Shown here in pieces: positions 37,797 through 47,078 of a stretch of DNA of 64,000 nt; position 1 is the stretch's first letter, and each line of letters starts with the position of its first letter. The stretch covers positions 496,001-560,000 of the forward strand of contig CANLWG010000001.1 in the NCBI GenBank assembly GCA_947494715.1, given 5' to 3'. The notes under the pieces are model-generated. The model searched no databases. It was given only the letters and a program-made list of their open reading frames with translations, and was not told where the DNA came from. A program made the position numbers and the translations under genes. Source of the stretch: an uncultured Flavobacteriaceae bacterium. GTDB lineage: Bacteria; Bacteroidota; Bacteroidia; Flavobacteriales; Flavobacteriaceae.

Positions 37797-39128
37797 ATGA
37801 AACGAAGAATCTTTATTCAGAAAACAGCAGTAGCTTCTGCCGCTCTATCCGTACCCTCAATTTTTCCAGCGACCACCACCTCCTATAAAAGAATCCTTGG
37901 AGCCAATGACCGTGTTCAGGTAGGGCTTATAGGTTGCGGTGGGAGGGGAACTTTTGTAGGCAAAGCGATGCAAGAAATGAACAATATGCAGTTTTCCGCC
38001 ATATGTGATTTGTACCCTAAGCATCTCGACCGTGCCAAGGAATGGACTGGAAGCAAGGATAACGCCTATAAGGATTTTCGCCATCTATTGGATCAAAAAG
38101 GGTTGGATGCAGTACTCATAGCCACTCCTGATCATTGGCATGCGATTCCTGCAGTAATGGCCTGTCAAGCAGGACTTGATATCTACCTAGAAAAACCCCT
38201 GGGCCATAATATTCGAGAAGGTCAAGCTATCCTTAAAGCTTCCAGGGAAGCCAAGAACGTAGTTCAAACCGGTACACAGCATCGTTCCGCTCCACATTGG
38301 GAAGTTATTCGGGAAATTGTTCAAAGCGGTAAATTAGGGGCCGTTCGGTACGTTCGCGTTTGGAATTGCCAAAACACCTATCCGAGTGGTTTAGGGAAGG
38401 TAACAGATTCAGAACCTCCAGAGGGGGTCGATTGGGATTTCTATCTAGGTCCTGCTCCTTATGTCCCATTCAATAAAAATAGGTTTGTAGGAACCTACAG
38501 ATGGTTTTTGGACTACTGCGGGGGCATAATCACGGACTATGCGGCACACCGTTTGGATAGTATGCACCAAGTTATGGGGAAAGATGCCCCGTTGACCGTT
38601 TCCGCAACAGGGAATCTCTATGACATTGTTGAAGATGGCGGTGATATCCCGGATGTATTGCAGGTCACTTATGAGTATCCAGGATTTGTGGTAAGTTACG
38701 AATCGCTGCGAAACAATGCGCATGGATCTGGTGGGCGAATCCCAGGTAGGAAATATTACAATGCCAAAGGCGATACCGATAGGCCTAATGGACTTGCCTT
38801 TTATGGTAGTAATGGAACGTTGTTCGCTGATCGTATCGGATTTGAAATATACCCTGAGGGAGATAAAATGGAGCGACAGGAAATGTCCGTGGGAGATTCT
38901 ACACCGGACCATACCAAAAATTTCATTGATTGTGTACGATCCAGGAAAAAACCTGTAGCGGATATCGAAATTGGACATAAAGGATCCAATGCCTGTCACC
39001 TAGGAAATATTGCCTTCAAGTCCGGATTAAAATTTAAATGGGATAGTGAAAAGGAAGAAATCATTGATGCCCCGGAAGCGACGAAACTAATGGGAAGGAA
39101 GGCACGCAAACCCTGGGATATGATTTAA
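37797..39128 (+). CDS. Tat-exported Gfo/Idh/MocA oxidoreductase
   Basis: A 443-residue protein with a twin-arginine signal (KRRIFIQK followed by an Ala/Ser-rich stretch to about residue 27). VGLIGCGGRGTF at 42-53 binds the cofactor and the EKP signature is at 132-134 (LEKPLG). The C-terminal domain shows the GIITDYAAHRLDSMHQVMG region. Export of a nucleotide-dependent oxidoreductase implies a tightly bound cofactor that is loaded before Tat transport, as in glucose-fructose oxidoreductase. It heads the plus-strand operon of the second half of the catabolic locus. Confidence 0.88.
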   Translation: MKRRIFIQKTAVASAALSVPSIFPATTTSYKRILGANDRVQVGLIGCGGRGTFVGKAMQEMNNMQFSAICDLYPKHLDRAKEWTGSKDNAYKDFRHLLDQKGLDAVLIATPDHWHAIPAVMACQAGLDIYLEKPLGHNIREGQAILKASREAKNVVQTGTQHRSAPHWEVIREIVQSGKLGAVRYVRVWNCQNTYPSGLGKVTDSEPPEGVDWDFYLGPAPYVPFNKNRFVGTYRWFLDYCGGIITDYAAHRLDSMHQVMGKDAPLTVSATGNLYDIVEDGGDIPDVLQVTYEYPGFVVSYESLRNNAHGSGGRIPGRKYYNAKGDTDRPNGLAFYGSNGTLFADRIGFEIYPEGDKMERQEMSVGDSTPDHTKNFIDCVRSRKKPVADIEIGHKGSNACHLGNIAFKSGLKFKWDSEKEEIIDAPEATKLMGRKARKPWDMI

Positions 39129-39337
39129 AGGTCGATGAAAATAATTACAACTTTGTAATATGAGCCAAGGACCTTTGGCTATAGTCGAAGTATTTTATAC
39201 TAGAACTTTATTGCCATTTTAATGCTTTCTTTTACCTTTAGGGACGGTGTTCCACAGACCTGTTGCAAGCTTTCCTTCCATGATAGGGTTAAAAAGGATC
39301 GAAATGAAAATGGTATCTATCGAATCAAAAATGCATC

Positions 39338-40405
39338 ATGAAGCGAAGAAAATTTGTTAAAAGCTCCTTAGCAGGCACCATGGCAATGAGCCTGCCCATA
39401 CTACCAACCTTTTCAACAGTAGTAGCAGAGACACGATTTGGCGTGGCCGATGCTTCTTATATGATGCGGCGGTATCGAAAAATGAAGAGCGAGGCATATC
39501 CTCCATTTACCAATGCATTGGAAATGATTGAACATTGCAGTTCCCTCGGTTTTGGGGGGATGCAAGTCGGTGTTGGCGGTTGGGATTCCGATTTTTCCAA
39601 GAAAATCAAAAAGCGAAAAGAAGCATTGGATATTTTTCTGGAGGCCCAGATTAGGTTACCCAAAAACCAAGAAGATGTCGGCCGTTTTGATACGGAGGTC
39701 AAAACCGCAAGAGAAACGGGTATAGACGTTTTTAGAACGGCTTGTTTATCGGGAAGGCGATACGAGAATTTTGATAGTATGCAGGCCTTCCGGGCCTTTA
39801 AAAAGGAGGCTATCCAGTCCATACAATTGGCAGAGCCCGTAATGCACAAGTATAAAGTGAAACTCGCGATTGAAAACCATAAGGATTGGCGAATCAAGGA
39901 AATGATCGCTATTTTGAAAATGATAGATAGTGAATGGGTAGGGGTCACTTTAGATACCGGGAATAACATATCACTTTTGGAAGACCCCATGGAGGTGGTC
40001 GAAGCCCTTGCACCTTACGCTTTCTCGGTACACCTTAAGGATATGGCCGTTGAGGAATATAAAGATGGATTCTTACTTTCAGAAGTCAATTTGGGTGAAG
40101 GATACCTTGATATCGAAGGCATGATCAATACTATTAAAAAACAACAGCCCAATGTCCGTTTCAATTTGGAAATGATTACCCGGGATCCTTTGAAAATCCC
40201 ATGTCTCACCGAAAAATATTGGGCTACCTTTGATCAAATATCGGCCCCGGAACTTGCGCTTTACCTTCACAAAATCAGAACATTAAAGACAAAAGAAAAA
40301 TTGCCTCTGGTATCAAATAAGACAACGGACGAACAATTATCCTTGGAAGTGGAAAACAACCGTACCTGCTTAATATACGCCAAACAAAATTTAGGGTTCA
40401 AATAA
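39338..40405 (+). CDS. Tat-exported TIM-barrel isomerase/epimerase family protein
   Basis: A 355-residue protein with a twin-arginine type signal (MKRRKFVKSSLAG and a hydrophobic stretch ending near TVVAE). The TIM-barrel sugar isomerase fold is seen in SLGFGGMQVGVGGWDSD, LAIENHKDW with the first metal Glu, GVTLDTGNNISLL with the Asp, FSVHLKDMAVEE with the His and RFNLEMITRDP with the last Glu. All four metal residues appear present, so it is probably catalytic. It is 12 bp from the following SDR gene. Confidence 0.78.
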   Translation: MKRRKFVKSSLAGTMAMSLPILPTFSTVVAETRFGVADASYMMRRYRKMKSEAYPPFTNALEMIEHCSSLGFGGMQVGVGGWDSDFSKKIKKRKEALDIFLEAQIRLPKNQEDVGRFDTEVKTARETGIDVFRTACLSGRRYENFDSMQAFRAFKKEAIQSIQLAEPVMHKYKVKLAIENHKDWRIKEMIAILKMIDSEWVGVTLDTGNNISLLEDPMEVVEALAPYAFSVHLKDMAVEEYKDGFLLSEVNLGEGYLDIEGMINTIKKQQPNVRFNLEMITRDPLKIPCLTEKYWATFDQISAPELALYLHKIRTLKTKEKLPLVSNKTTDEQLSLEVENNRTCLIYAKQNLGFK

Positions 40406-40417
40406 AAATAGAAATTA

Positions 40418-41203
40418 ATGACCGAAACACGCTTACCTGGAATAAAACAATTTGATCTTACTGGAAAATGCGCCTTGATTACGGGCGGCTCTAAAGGACT
40501 TGGCTATGCTATGGCCGCCGGTTTGGCTTCGGCCGGGGCCAATGTCTGTTTGTTGAATCGTAATTTGGAGGAAGGGGAGACGGCTGCCGAACAATTGACT
40601 AAAGACTATGGTATCATTGCCAAGGCTTATGCCGCCAACGTAACCGATTTAACTGCTGTGGAAGCCGCCGTAGCTTCCATCATTGATGAATTTGGACGGT
40701 TGGATATTTTGATAAACAGTGCGGGAATCAATATTCGCGGTGCAATAGATGAGCTTACCCCGGATGAATTCGACCAGGTGATGAAAGTAAATGTTGATGG
40801 TACTTGGAATGCTTCCCGGGCGGTTACGCCCCAGATGAAAAAACAAGGAAGTGGGCGCATCATCAATATGGCCAGTACCCTCGGCCTAGTTGGTTTGGCC
40901 AACCGGACACCTTATGCGACCAGCAAGGGTGCCGTGGTGCAAATGACACGGGCTTTGGGATTGGAACTGGCCCCATTCAATATTACGGTGAATGCCATTT
41001 GTCCTGGACCTTTTTTAACGGAGATGAACATCCCCATTGCGGAAACGGCCGAAGCCAAAAATTTTATTGTCGGGGCCACGGCATTGGCACGTTGGGGAGA
41101 ACTTCGTGAAATTCAGGGAGCCGCAATTTTCTTGGCCAGTGACGCAGGTAGCTATATGGTGGGATCTATGCTCACTGTAGATGGTGGGTGGACCGCGAAA
41201 TAA
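40418..41203 (+). CDS. SDR family oxidoreductase, gluconate 5-dehydrogenase-like
   Basis: A 261-residue classical SDR: ITGGSKGLG (21-29), NSAG in LINSAGINI, NMASTLG with the catalytic Ser, YATSK as YxxxK, and the PGPFLTEMN and MVGSMLTVDGG regions. The first residues (LPGIKQFDLTGKCALITGG) resemble gluconate/2-deoxygluconate dehydrogenases. It would act in the cytoplasm on a sugar acid or keto acid produced by the pathway. Confidence 0.88.
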   Translation: MTETRLPGIKQFDLTGKCALITGGSKGLGYAMAAGLASAGANVCLLNRNLEEGETAAEQLTKDYGIIAKAYAANVTDLTAVEAAVASIIDEFGRLDILINSAGINIRGAIDELTPDEFDQVMKVNVDGTWNASRAVTPQMKKQGSGRIINMASTLGLVGLANRTPYATSKGAVVQMTRALGLELAPFNITVNAICPGPFLTEMNIPIAETAEAKNFIVGATALARWGELREIQGAAIFLASDAGSYMVGSMLTVDGGWTAK

Positions 41204-41335
41204 GCAGCACTACACCCATCTTTTTAACTAAAAGGACTTTTTGCGTTAAGCGGGACGGATATCATTGCCGATTTCCCAATAAAGTTTTATCTTAACTGCC
41301 TATCCAAAAAAATACACAAAATAAATTCAGATATA

Positions 41336-42685
41336 ATGAAAAACTCAGGAAAGAATCAAAATTCTACCGATCAGGAAAAGAAGTCACGTAGGGACTTTGT
41401 AAAAAACACCGCTTTGTTCACAGGAGGTGCCATGTTGTTGCCCAACCTTCAAATGAATGCAATGGTAAATGTTCTAAACGATAAGAAGCTCAAAATTGCT
41501 TTGGTAGGTTGTGGCGGACGAGGAACAGGCGCAGCTGTACAGGCTTTAAATGCCGATGATAATGTGGAATTGGTGGCAATGGCCGATGCATTTGAAGATC
41601 GTTTACAGAGTAGCTTTATGAACATCGCAAAAGCGTTAGGGGAAACCAAAAAATTAAATGTAAACGAGAAACACAAATTTGTTGGGTTCGATGCTGCAAA
41701 AAAGGCAATGGATTTGGCCGATGTGGTTATTTTAGCTACGCCTCCAGGTTTCCGTCCGGAACACTTTGAATATGCCGTAAACAATGGCAAGCATGTGTTT
41801 ATGGAAAAACCGGTTGCAACCGACGTTCCCGGTGTGCGAAAAGTCTTGGCGGCCGCTAAAAAAGCCAAAGAGAACAAACTGAACGTAGTGGTTGGATTAC
41901 AGCGTCATTACCAGGACAACTATCTGGCCGCCGTAGACCATTTAAAGAAAGATGCCATTGGTAAAATCGTATCTGGCCAGGTGTACTGGAACAGTGGCGG
42001 TGTTTGGGTCAGGGAAAGAAAACCGGGACAAACTGAATTGGAGTATCAGATGCGCAATTGGTACTATTTCAACTGGTTATGCGGCGATCATATTTTGGAA
42101 CAACACATTCACAATATAGACGTAGCGAACTGGTTTATTGGGGAATACCCGGTTTCTGCCCAAGGTATGGGGGGACGACAAGTGCGTACCGGTAAGGACC
42201 ATGGAGAGATCTATGACCATCATTTTGTAGAATTCACCTATCCTAGTGGAGCGGTAATAGCAAGCCAGTGCCGTCACCAGCCGGAAACTATGAGTCGGGT
42301 TTCCGAGTTCTTCCAAGGCACAAAAGGAACGGTTTCCACAGAAGGGGATAATGCGGCTATCAAAGGATGGGATGGAAGTACTGTTTTTGAACACAGAGGT
42401 AAGGATGACCCAAACCCATATGAAGTAGAGCATGTAAAACTCTTTGAGTCCATAAGAAACGGTGGAGTGATCTCAGATGCGGAAAACGGGGCAAAAAGTA
42501 CGATGACCGCTATTTTGGGAAGAATGGCCACTTACTCGGGAAAAGTTGTAAAATGGGACGAGGCCATGGCCTCCAACTTGGTTTTGGTTCCAGAGAATCT
42601 GACTTGGGAATCACCGGCACCGGTCAATCCGAATGCGGATGGATGGTATGAAATTCCGACTCCTGGAAAGACCGTGGTAATTTAG
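41336..42685 (+). CDS. Tat-exported Gfo/Idh/MocA oxidoreductase
   Basis: A 449-residue protein. After a polar N-terminal extension the twin-arginine motif KKSRRDFVKN (15-24) and a hydrophobic run indicate Tat export. The cofactor motif IALVGCGGRGTGA is at 54-66 and the EKP signature at 157-159. The segment NWLCGDHILEQHIHNIDVANW corresponds to the catalytic His region. A second member with the same export route in this operon suggests two steps or two substrates outside the cytoplasm. The sulfatase starts 4 bp after its stop. Confidence 0.88.
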   Translation: MKNSGKNQNSTDQEKKSRRDFVKNTALFTGGAMLLPNLQMNAMVNVLNDKKLKIALVGCGGRGTGAAVQALNADDNVELVAMADAFEDRLQSSFMNIAKALGETKKLNVNEKHKFVGFDAAKKAMDLADVVILATPPGFRPEHFEYAVNNGKHVFMEKPVATDVPGVRKVLAAAKKAKENKLNVVVGLQRHYQDNYLAAVDHLKKDAIGKIVSGQVYWNSGGVWVRERKPGQTELEYQMRNWYYFNWLCGDHILEQHIHNIDVANWFIGEYPVSAQGMGGRQVRTGKDHGEIYDHHFVEFTYPSGAVIASQCRHQPETMSRVSEFFQGTKGTVSTEGDNAAIKGWDGSTVFEHRGKDDPNPYEVEHVKLFESIRNGGVISDAENGAKSTMTAILGRMATYSGKVVKWDEAMASNLVLVPENLTWESPAPVNPNADGWYEIPTPGKTVVI

Positions 42686-42689
42686 ATGT

Positions 42690-44285
42690 ATGGAACGAAG
42701 AAGTGTATTGAACACAAACATTTTTATGTCCCTGCTTTTGGCAGGGACACTCTTTTTGGCCTGTAAGGAAAAGTCGATTGATAGAGGAGAAGTTTCTAAT
42801 ATCCAGCAACCCAACATCATCTATATTCTAGCAGATGACCTGGGCTATGCGGAAATAGGTGCCTATGGCCAGGAGAAAATAGAAACTCCAAATATCGATG
42901 CCTTGGCCAAAGAAGGTATGTTGTTTACCCAACATTATACCAGTGCACCTGTATGTGCCCCGGCACGTTATATGTTAATGACCGGAAAGCATGCCGGGCA
43001 TGCTTATATTCGGAGCAATACGGAATGGGGAGAAAGGGGTGATGTTTGGAACTATATTGCCATGGCAAAGGACTCTACTTTGGAAGGTCAGGGACCTATG
43101 CCGGCAAATACCGTCACCTTGGCACATCGTTTGAAGCGAGCCGGATATGCCACGGGCATGGTTGGCAAATGGGGACTCGGCGCTCCTCATACACCATCCA
43201 TTCCTAACAAAATGGGATTCGATTTTTTCTATGGCTATAATTGTCAACGTCAAGCACATACCTATTATCCCTTGCATTTATACAAGAATACAAATCGGGT
43301 ACATTTGGCCAATGATACCATCGCACCGAATACCCCTTTTCCCGAGGGTGCAGATCCAAGTGACATCGCTAGTTATGCCGACTTTACCTTGACCGATTAT
43401 GCACCGGATCTGATGTTCAAGGAACTTACCCAGTTTGTTGATGGGAATAAGGAAACACCTTTCTTTTTATATTGGGCATCTCCCATACCACACGTGGCGC
43501 TACAGGCTCCGCAACATTGGGTAGATTACTATGTGAAAAAATTTGGAGAAGAAGAACCCTATCTTTCGGGCGGGGAAAACCGGTACTTTTCTCATAAAAA
43601 TCCACACGCGGCCTACGCAGCAATGGTTTCTTACTTGGATGAGAATATCGGAAAATTGGTACAACAATTAAAAGATGAAGGCATTTATGAGAATACGCTT
43701 ATTGTATTCACTTCGGATAATGGTCCTAGTTATGCAGGAGGTGCCGATCCTGAACATTTTGATAGTGCCAAACCCTTTGATGGTAGGTATGGAAGAGGAA
43801 AGGGATTTTTATACGAAGGCGGAATCAGAATACCCATGATTGCCATTTGGCCAGGAAAAATAAAGGCCGGTAGTAGAAGCGATCATATTTCGGCACATTA
43901 TGATATGGTGGCCACTCTTGCCGAGGTAGCAGGTTATGAAAAACCTCAGGATACAGATGGAATAAGTATGCTGCCCACTTTATTGGACGAAGGGGAACAA
44001 GAACCACATGAATTCCTATATTGGGAATTTCCCAGTTACGGTGGACAAATTGCGCTAAGGATGGGCGATTGGAAAGTGGTACGCCGTAATCTACTCAATA
44101 GCGATGCCCCTACCTTAGAGCTTTATGATTTAAAGAGAGATCCAACCGAAACGAAAAACGTGGCAGATGCACATCCAGAGGTGTTGAAGAAGGCCGCAGA
44201 AATCTTTGATAGGGAACGGGAATCCCCGGAATTGGAAAATTTTAAAATACCTCTAGTTCAGAATGGATTACTGACGGAAAAATAG
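42690..44285 (+). CDS. Arylsulfatase (S1 family) lipoprotein
   Basis: A 531-residue sulfatase, lipoprotein signal LFLAC (Cys25). The metal motif ILADDLGYAEIG begins at ~46. The formylglycine site is Cys89-Ala90-Pro91-Ala92-Arg93 (PVCAPARYMLMTGKHAGH), a pattern often seen in N-acetylgalactosamine- or galactose-sulfatase-like proteins. GKWGLG, FTSDNGPSYAGG and WEFPSYGGQ follow. It is directly upstream of the formylglycine-generating enzyme, its probable activator. Confidence 0.92.
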   Translation: MERRSVLNTNIFMSLLLAGTLFLACKEKSIDRGEVSNIQQPNIIYILADDLGYAEIGAYGQEKIETPNIDALAKEGMLFTQHYTSAPVCAPARYMLMTGKHAGHAYIRSNTEWGERGDVWNYIAMAKDSTLEGQGPMPANTVTLAHRLKRAGYATGMVGKWGLGAPHTPSIPNKMGFDFFYGYNCQRQAHTYYPLHLYKNTNRVHLANDTIAPNTPFPEGADPSDIASYADFTLTDYAPDLMFKELTQFVDGNKETPFFLYWASPIPHVALQAPQHWVDYYVKKFGEEEPYLSGGENRYFSHKNPHAAYAAMVSYLDENIGKLVQQLKDEGIYENTLIVFTSDNGPSYAGGADPEHFDSAKPFDGRYGRGKGFLYEGGIRIPMIAIWPGKIKAGSRSDHISAHYDMVATLAEVAGYEKPQDTDGISMLPTLLDEGEQEPHEFLYWEFPSYGGQIALRMGDWKVVRRNLLNSDAPTLELYDLKRDPTETKNVADAHPEVLKKAAEIFDRERESPELENFKIPLVQNGLLTEK

Positions 44286-44319
44286 CTTTACCTTTGTTGC
44301 TCCTTAATTTTTATCTACA

Positions 44320-45465
44320 ATGAAATTCATCCCAAAACTACTTTTTTTACTGTCAATAATCTCTTTTATAACCCAATGCAAAGAAGAGAAGAAAGAAGTT
44401 CCCGAGGCTAAGACATCTGCAGAGGCAACCGAAAAATCTGAAGTTGTTGTAGATACAGCGGATATCGTTGTTAAAAAACCCGATAATCTTAAAACACCCG
44501 AAGGAATGGTTTGGATTCCCGGTGGCATTTTTACACAAGGAGCTGTTCCACAGGATCAAATGGCCATGGGTCACGAAAAACCTGCCCATAGGGTAGCAGT
44601 GGATGGATTCTTTATGGATATTACGGAAGTAACAAATAGAGAATTTCGGAAATTTGTTGAGGAGACGGGATATGTAACCGTTGCCGAACGCGAAATAGAT
44701 TGGGAGGAAATGAAAAAGCAGTTGCCCGAAGGTACACCCAAACCCCATGATAGCATTATGCAACCTGGGTCGCTGACTTTCAAAAAAGCTAAAAGTTCAG
44801 TGCCCAATCTATATGATTTCTCCCAATGGTGGCAATGGACCATCGGGGCCAATTGGAAGCACCCTAACGGACCGGAAAGTTCTATTAAGGGCAAGGACAA
44901 TCATCCGGTAGTACAGGTTGCTTATGAAGATGCCGTAGCCTATTGTGAATGGGCCGGAAGGCGTCTGCCTACAGAGGCCGAATGGGAACGGGCCGCAAGG
45001 GGCAATAAGGAAAACACTGTTTATTTTTGGGGTGACGACCTTTCCGTTCTTTCCCAAATGGCGAATACCTGGGAGGGAGAGTTTCCGGTGAACAATACCC
45101 GAATGGATGGTTTTGAGCTACGTGCGCTTGTCAAATCCTATCCACCTAATGATTTCAATCTCTATGATATTGCGGGTAATGTTTGGGAGTGGACCAGCGA
45201 TTGGTACAACACCAATTATTATGGTGAAATTGGTTCTAAAGGCACTATCCTGAGGAACCCCAAGGGCGCGGAGACCCCTTATAACGAAAGAGATCCCTAT
45301 GCCAAGGAAAAAGTGATGAAAGGCGGTTCGTTTCTATGCAATGAATCGTATTGTGCCAGCTATCGTATATCCTCGCGAATGGCGACCAGTTTAGACTCTT
45401 CCTTGGAGCATTTGGGTTTTAGGACTGTTGCCACGGCAGATATGTTAAGGGGTAGCGACAATTAA
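44320..45465 (+). CDS. Formylglycine-generating enzyme (SUMF1 family), predicted lipoprotein
   Basis: A 381-residue protein. The N-terminus is a lipoprotein signal (FLLSIISFITQC, Cys20) followed by a low-complexity acidic linker to ~60. The FGE-sulfatase domain starts MVWIPGGIFTQG and includes FFMDITEVTNREF, GRRLPTEAEWERAARG, NVWEWTSDW and GGSFLCNESYCASYR. Cys340 and Cys345 match the catalytic pair (336/341) of the human enzyme, so it is expected to oxidise the sulfatase Cys to formylglycine using O2, rather than being a structural FGE-fold protein. It lies between the sulfatase and galactokinase genes. Confidence 0.87.
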   Translation: MKFIPKLLFLLSIISFITQCKEEKKEVPEAKTSAEATEKSEVVVDTADIVVKKPDNLKTPEGMVWIPGGIFTQGAVPQDQMAMGHEKPAHRVAVDGFFMDITEVTNREFRKFVEETGYVTVAEREIDWEEMKKQLPEGTPKPHDSIMQPGSLTFKKAKSSVPNLYDFSQWWQWTIGANWKHPNGPESSIKGKDNHPVVQVAYEDAVAYCEWAGRRLPTEAEWERAARGNKENTVYFWGDDLSVLSQMANTWEGEFPVNNTRMDGFELRALVKSYPPNDFNLYDIAGNVWEWTSDWYNTNYYGEIGSKGTILRNPKGAETPYNERDPYAKEKVMKGGSFLCNESYCASYRISSRMATSLDSSLEHLGFRTVATADMLRGSDN

Positions 45466-45479
45466 TCAAGAGAAGAAAT

Positions 45480-46610
45480 ATGGAATTTATTACAGATTTC
45501 ACTCCCGAATTGACGGTGGAATCACCGGGGCGAATTAATCTTATCGGGGAACATACGGATTACAATCTGGGTTATGTACTCCCGACCGCGATAGAAAACA
45601 AAATAACATTCAAGTTCCGAAAGAACGATTCGATCAACAAATGTAATTTGTATAGTCTTACCTATAATACCGGTTTTACCCTGGATTTGAACAATATCTC
45701 AAGAAGTGAGGTAGAGTGGGAGAATTACATCTTGGGTGTTCTTAACGAAATTTCAAAGCTTACAGATGGGGTTAACGGTTTTGATTGTACGGTTGAAAGC
45801 AACCTTCCTACGGGATCTGGCCTAAGTTCTTCGGCGGCCTTGGAATGTGGGCTGGCTTTCGGGTTAAATGAATTATTTGGTTTGGGGCTTTCCAAAATGG
45901 ACATGGTAAAATTATCCCAAATCGCCGAGCATACCTATGTGGGTACCCAATGTGGAATTATGGATCAATTCGCATCGGTTATGAGCAAAGAAGGACATGT
46001 AATCCTTTTGGATTGCAAATCTTTGGAATACGATTATGTCCCCATGGATATCCATCCTTACAAAATTATACTTCTCAACACCAAGGTTTCCCATAATTTG
46101 GCTTCCAGCGAGTATAACACACGAAAGCAAGAATGTCAGAAAGGGGTAGATATCATAAAGCAAAGGCATCCTGAAGTAAGTTCGTTGCGCGATGTTACTT
46201 TGGATATGTTGAAACCATTTGAGGAGACCATGGGCCGGACAGTTTACAATCGATGTTCCTTTATAGTTGAGGAAAATGAACGTGTACTTACCATGACCGA
46301 AGCACTCAAGTCCGGTAGATTAAAGGAGGCAGGGGATTTACTTTACGAGGCCCATAAAGGAATAAGCAAATTGTATGAAGTGAGCTGTCCGGAATCCGAT
46401 TTTTTGGTCGATTTCTCCAAAAGCTATGACACCGTTCTTGGAGCTCGACAAACTGGTGGTGGATTTGGAGGCTGTACACTTAATTTAGTTCATGAAACGG
46501 GTATTGATGAATTTGTGGCCGCGGCCACCGAGGCATACAAAAATGCTTTTGCCATTAATTTGGAGGCTTTTGAGGTCAGGCCCAGCGGAGGAACCTCCAT
46601 TGTGGTTTGA
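45480..46610 (+). CDS. galK: Galactokinase
   Basis: A 376-residue GHMP kinase. The galactokinase signature GRINLIGEHTDYNLG is at 17-31 (sugar binding), the GHMP ATP-loop is LPTGSGLSSSAALE, and the C-terminal motif is GGGFGGCTLNLV. It phosphorylates D-galactose at C1. No galT, galE or aldose epimerase gene accompanies it here. It begins 14 bp after the FGE stop, which suggests galactose is released from the glycan treated by this operon. Confidence 0.93.
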   Translation: MEFITDFTPELTVESPGRINLIGEHTDYNLGYVLPTAIENKITFKFRKNDSINKCNLYSLTYNTGFTLDLNNISRSEVEWENYILGVLNEISKLTDGVNGFDCTVESNLPTGSGLSSSAALECGLAFGLNELFGLGLSKMDMVKLSQIAEHTYVGTQCGIMDQFASVMSKEGHVILLDCKSLEYDYVPMDIHPYKIILLNTKVSHNLASSEYNTRKQECQKGVDIIKQRHPEVSSLRDVTLDMLKPFEETMGRTVYNRCSFIVEENERVLTMTEALKSGRLKEAGDLLYEAHKGISKLYEVSCPESDFLVDFSKSYDTVLGARQTGGGFGGCTLNLVHETGIDEFVAAATEAYKNAFAINLEAFEVRPSGGTSIVV

Positions 46611-46642
46611 TCCATAGTTTTAAATGCATGGGGTATGTGCTT

Positions 46643-46828
46643 TCAATCCATGAGATATTGAAACTTTTCAGACTTAAGGATTATTAGGAATTCGGCTCCT
46701 CAGCCTTCCAACGATATCCTGCTTCTTAAATCGGGAAGACGTGTTGCAACTAAATCCCTGTGTGCCTGATATAGAATCGCCATATCACTTTTTAAAAGCC
46801 ATTCTATGATTGCCTCGTTGTTACTCAT
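46643..46828 (-). pseudogene. Decayed 5' fragment of a squalene-cyclase/prenyltransferase-like gene
   Basis: The minus strand from ATG 46828 reads NNEAIIEWLLKSDMAILY followed by QAHRDLVATRLPDLRSRI, then EG-stop-GAEFL. This matches the start of a family of prenyltransferase-repeat-like proteins that I recall as having EGWGAEFL at this point, so the in-frame TGA (46700-46702) looks like a TGG-to-TGA nonsense change. The frame ends for good at 46643 without the rest of the gene. The surrounding 46611-47023 otherwise has no gene I can support. Confidence 0.5.
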
Positions 46829-47023
46829 ACAATCTTGATAAGGTTTTTCAAATAAGCCTATGTATTTGATTTTTGCTTTTTGAAATTAACGGAAGTTCAC
46901 TGTACCTCTCCAATTTTTTGGCCAAATATTTCTTGATTCTGCTAAAGGTAGATACGTATGGCTAGTGATGATATGATTAAAATCAGTTTTAACTCGGTTA
47001 AGATCTGTAAATAACTTCTTAGA

Positions 47024-47066
47024 TGATCTGAATCATTGTAACGAATCTTTACCCTCATTTACTTTG
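47024..47066 (+). promoter_or_regulatory. Crp/Fnr-like box and -7 element (site 1)
   Basis: TGATCTGAATCA at 47024-47035, then 23 bp, then TTACTTTG at 47059-47066. It drives the YtfI/YtfJ-like pair starting at 47079. Confidence 0.75.
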
Positions 47067-47078
47067 CACAAAAACGGA

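Noticed and set aside
1-46610. Search for the same TGAY-N4-RTCA box plus 23-bp -7 element in the catabolic half
   Set aside because: None seen in the larger spacers I read (7834-8078, 37216-37796, 39129-39337, 41204-41335); the signal appears restricted to 47-61.5 kb.
1-46610. A classical polysaccharide utilisation locus with SusC/SusD
   Set aside because: No TonB-dependent receptor or SusD-like gene is present, so the PUL label is not justified from this window alone.
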